Below are positions 4,915 through 5,518 of a stretch of DNA of 5,518 nucleotides, piece after piece. This DNA comes from Methanobrevibacter sp. (lineage in GTDB: Archaea; Methanobacteriota; Methanobacteria; Methanobacteriales; Methanobacteriaceae). The DNA lies in contig JAGCLR010000404.1 of the NCBI GenBank assembly GCA_017646885.1, positions 1 through 5,518 of the forward strand, given 5' to 3'. Below the pieces are notes generated by a model. It did no database searches. It saw only the letters and a program-made list of their open reading frames with translations, and was not told the DNA's origin. How positions within the stretch are numbered: position 1 is the stretch's first letter; every line of letters starts with the position of its first letter. Both the position numbers and the translations under genes were made by a program.

Positions 4915-5518
4915 TTATTTTCTTCCACTTCCAATCTCAAGAAGTGGAATTTTGCTCATCACATATATTAGAATCCAGCTTAATCCTATTATTATGATTG
5001 AGCTTACAGGAAGCCAGAAATAAGCATTTGTATTTACAATTGATGATAGGAATCCTTTATACATTATGTATTGCATAAGGATATAATGTGAGAAGTATAT
5101 TCCAAAACTGCATGAGGAAAACAGTACAATCACTTCACCTATTTTTCTTTCCCTAATCATTTTTGCACCTTTTCTAATCCATTCAACGCTTGCATACTTG
5201 AATGCAATGAAGAGTCCAATGGTTTCTGTGATTACAACGATGTCAAAGTAATCGATTGGTGCCAATGCGTATCCTCCAAGTCCCTTAAGGTAGATCTTTG
5301 CAAAATGTCCAGCTATTCCAACTAAAAATAGCAGGCATCCGATTGCAAACATCTTTTTATCTGAGTATTTGAATTCCATGTTGTGAATGTAGGATCCCAT
5401 GATGAAGTATCCGAGAACCGGGAAGAAATTGAATATGACTCTGAAGTTGTATTTCATCTGAGGGTAATCGAAAAAGCCGATTGTATATAGTATGGAAAGG
5501 ATGATTGTAATTGTAATG
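4915..5518 (-). CDS. Acyltransferase-3-like integral membrane protein, C-terminal part (5' end outside the window)
   Basis: The frame is open to the right edge, so the start is outside; the ATG at 5457 is internal, since 20 further in-frame codons (beginning ITITIILSILYTIGFF) precede it. About 200 residues are visible. Counting from that internal ATG, hydrophobic segments lie near 8-24, 36-56, 70-88, 108-130 and 147-168, plus the one before it, giving about six membrane spans. The segment FFPVLGYFIMGSYIH and the later FGIYFSHYILMQY match the C-terminal style of acyltransferase-3 (OafA/NodX type) proteins, which move acetyl or other acyl groups onto sugars at the membrane. The family's catalytic His lies in the N-terminal part and cannot be seen. 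The tail after the last span is short (KIPLLEIGSGRK). A role in modifying surface glycans is inference; another multi-spanning protein of similar shape is possible. Confidence 0.75.
   Translation of the reverse strand, partial: ITITIILSILYTIGFFDYPQMKYNFRVIFNFFPVLGYFIMGSYIHNMEFKYSDKKMFAIGCLLFLVGIAGHFAKIYLKGLGGYALAPIDYFDIVVITETIGLFIAFKYASVEWIRKGAKMIRERKIGEVIVLFSSCSFGIYFSHYILMQYIMYKGFLSSIVNTNAYFWLPVSSIIIIGLSWILIYVMSKIPLLEIGSGRK

Noticed and set aside
5455..5457. ATG at 5457 as the start of the acyltransferase-like gene
   Set aside because: The frame remains open and hydrophobic upstream to the window edge, no ribosome-binding site precedes this ATG, and the visible part is too short for the family.

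Overview
The window looks like chromosomal DNA of a methanogenic archaeon of the Methanobrevibacter type. The basis is very low G+C, ribosome-binding sites of the GGTGAT kind (complementary to the archaeal 16S 3' end), TATA-like boxes rather than -35/-10 promoters, oligo-T terminators, and the proteins themselves (archaeal-style PurC and PurS, and a GlmS with a short leader). The genus is my inference from sequence style; no marker gene is present.

Layout. Positions 1-1113, minus strand: purC (SAICAR synthetase) followed by the start of purS (a subunit of FGAM synthetase), which runs to the left edge. These are two purine-biosynthesis genes in one direction, separated by 109 bases that carry a short hairpin. 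Positions 1114-1464: AT-rich divergent intergenic region with promoter-like elements for both sides. Positions 1465-2172, plus strand: an unrecognised protein with an N-terminal helix-turn-helix and two tandem copies of an AP2-like repeat, probably DNA-binding. Positions 2431-4215, plus strand: complete glmS (glutamine:fructose-6-phosphate aminotransferase), which starts the pathway to UDP-GlcNAc and so supplies pseudomurein and other glycans. Positions 4216-4914: a 700-base stretch with no long gene. Positions 4915-5518, minus strand: the C-terminal part of a multi-spanning membrane protein, most like an acyltransferase-3 (O-acyltransferase) family protein, cut by the right edge.

The most interesting part is 4216-4640. 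On the minus strand it holds a 30-codon ORF for a hydrophobic, single-helix peptide. It has the strongest Shine-Dalgarno sequence in the window (AAAGGAGG), and that site is sequestered by a perfectly complementary CCTCCTT just upstream. A TATA-like box lies further upstream, behind a perfect 31-base palindrome. Downstream, a long-range inverted repeat ending in five T residues resembles a terminator. Small hydrophobic peptide, hidden ribosome-binding site and a possible opposing promoter together resemble a type I toxin-antitoxin locus. This is inference from architecture, with no recognised homology.

Functionally, purC/purS and glmS are glutamine- or ATP-dependent housekeeping genes. The HTH gene sits between them, divergent to purC and upstream of glmS in the same direction, but nothing in the sequence proves that it regulates either.
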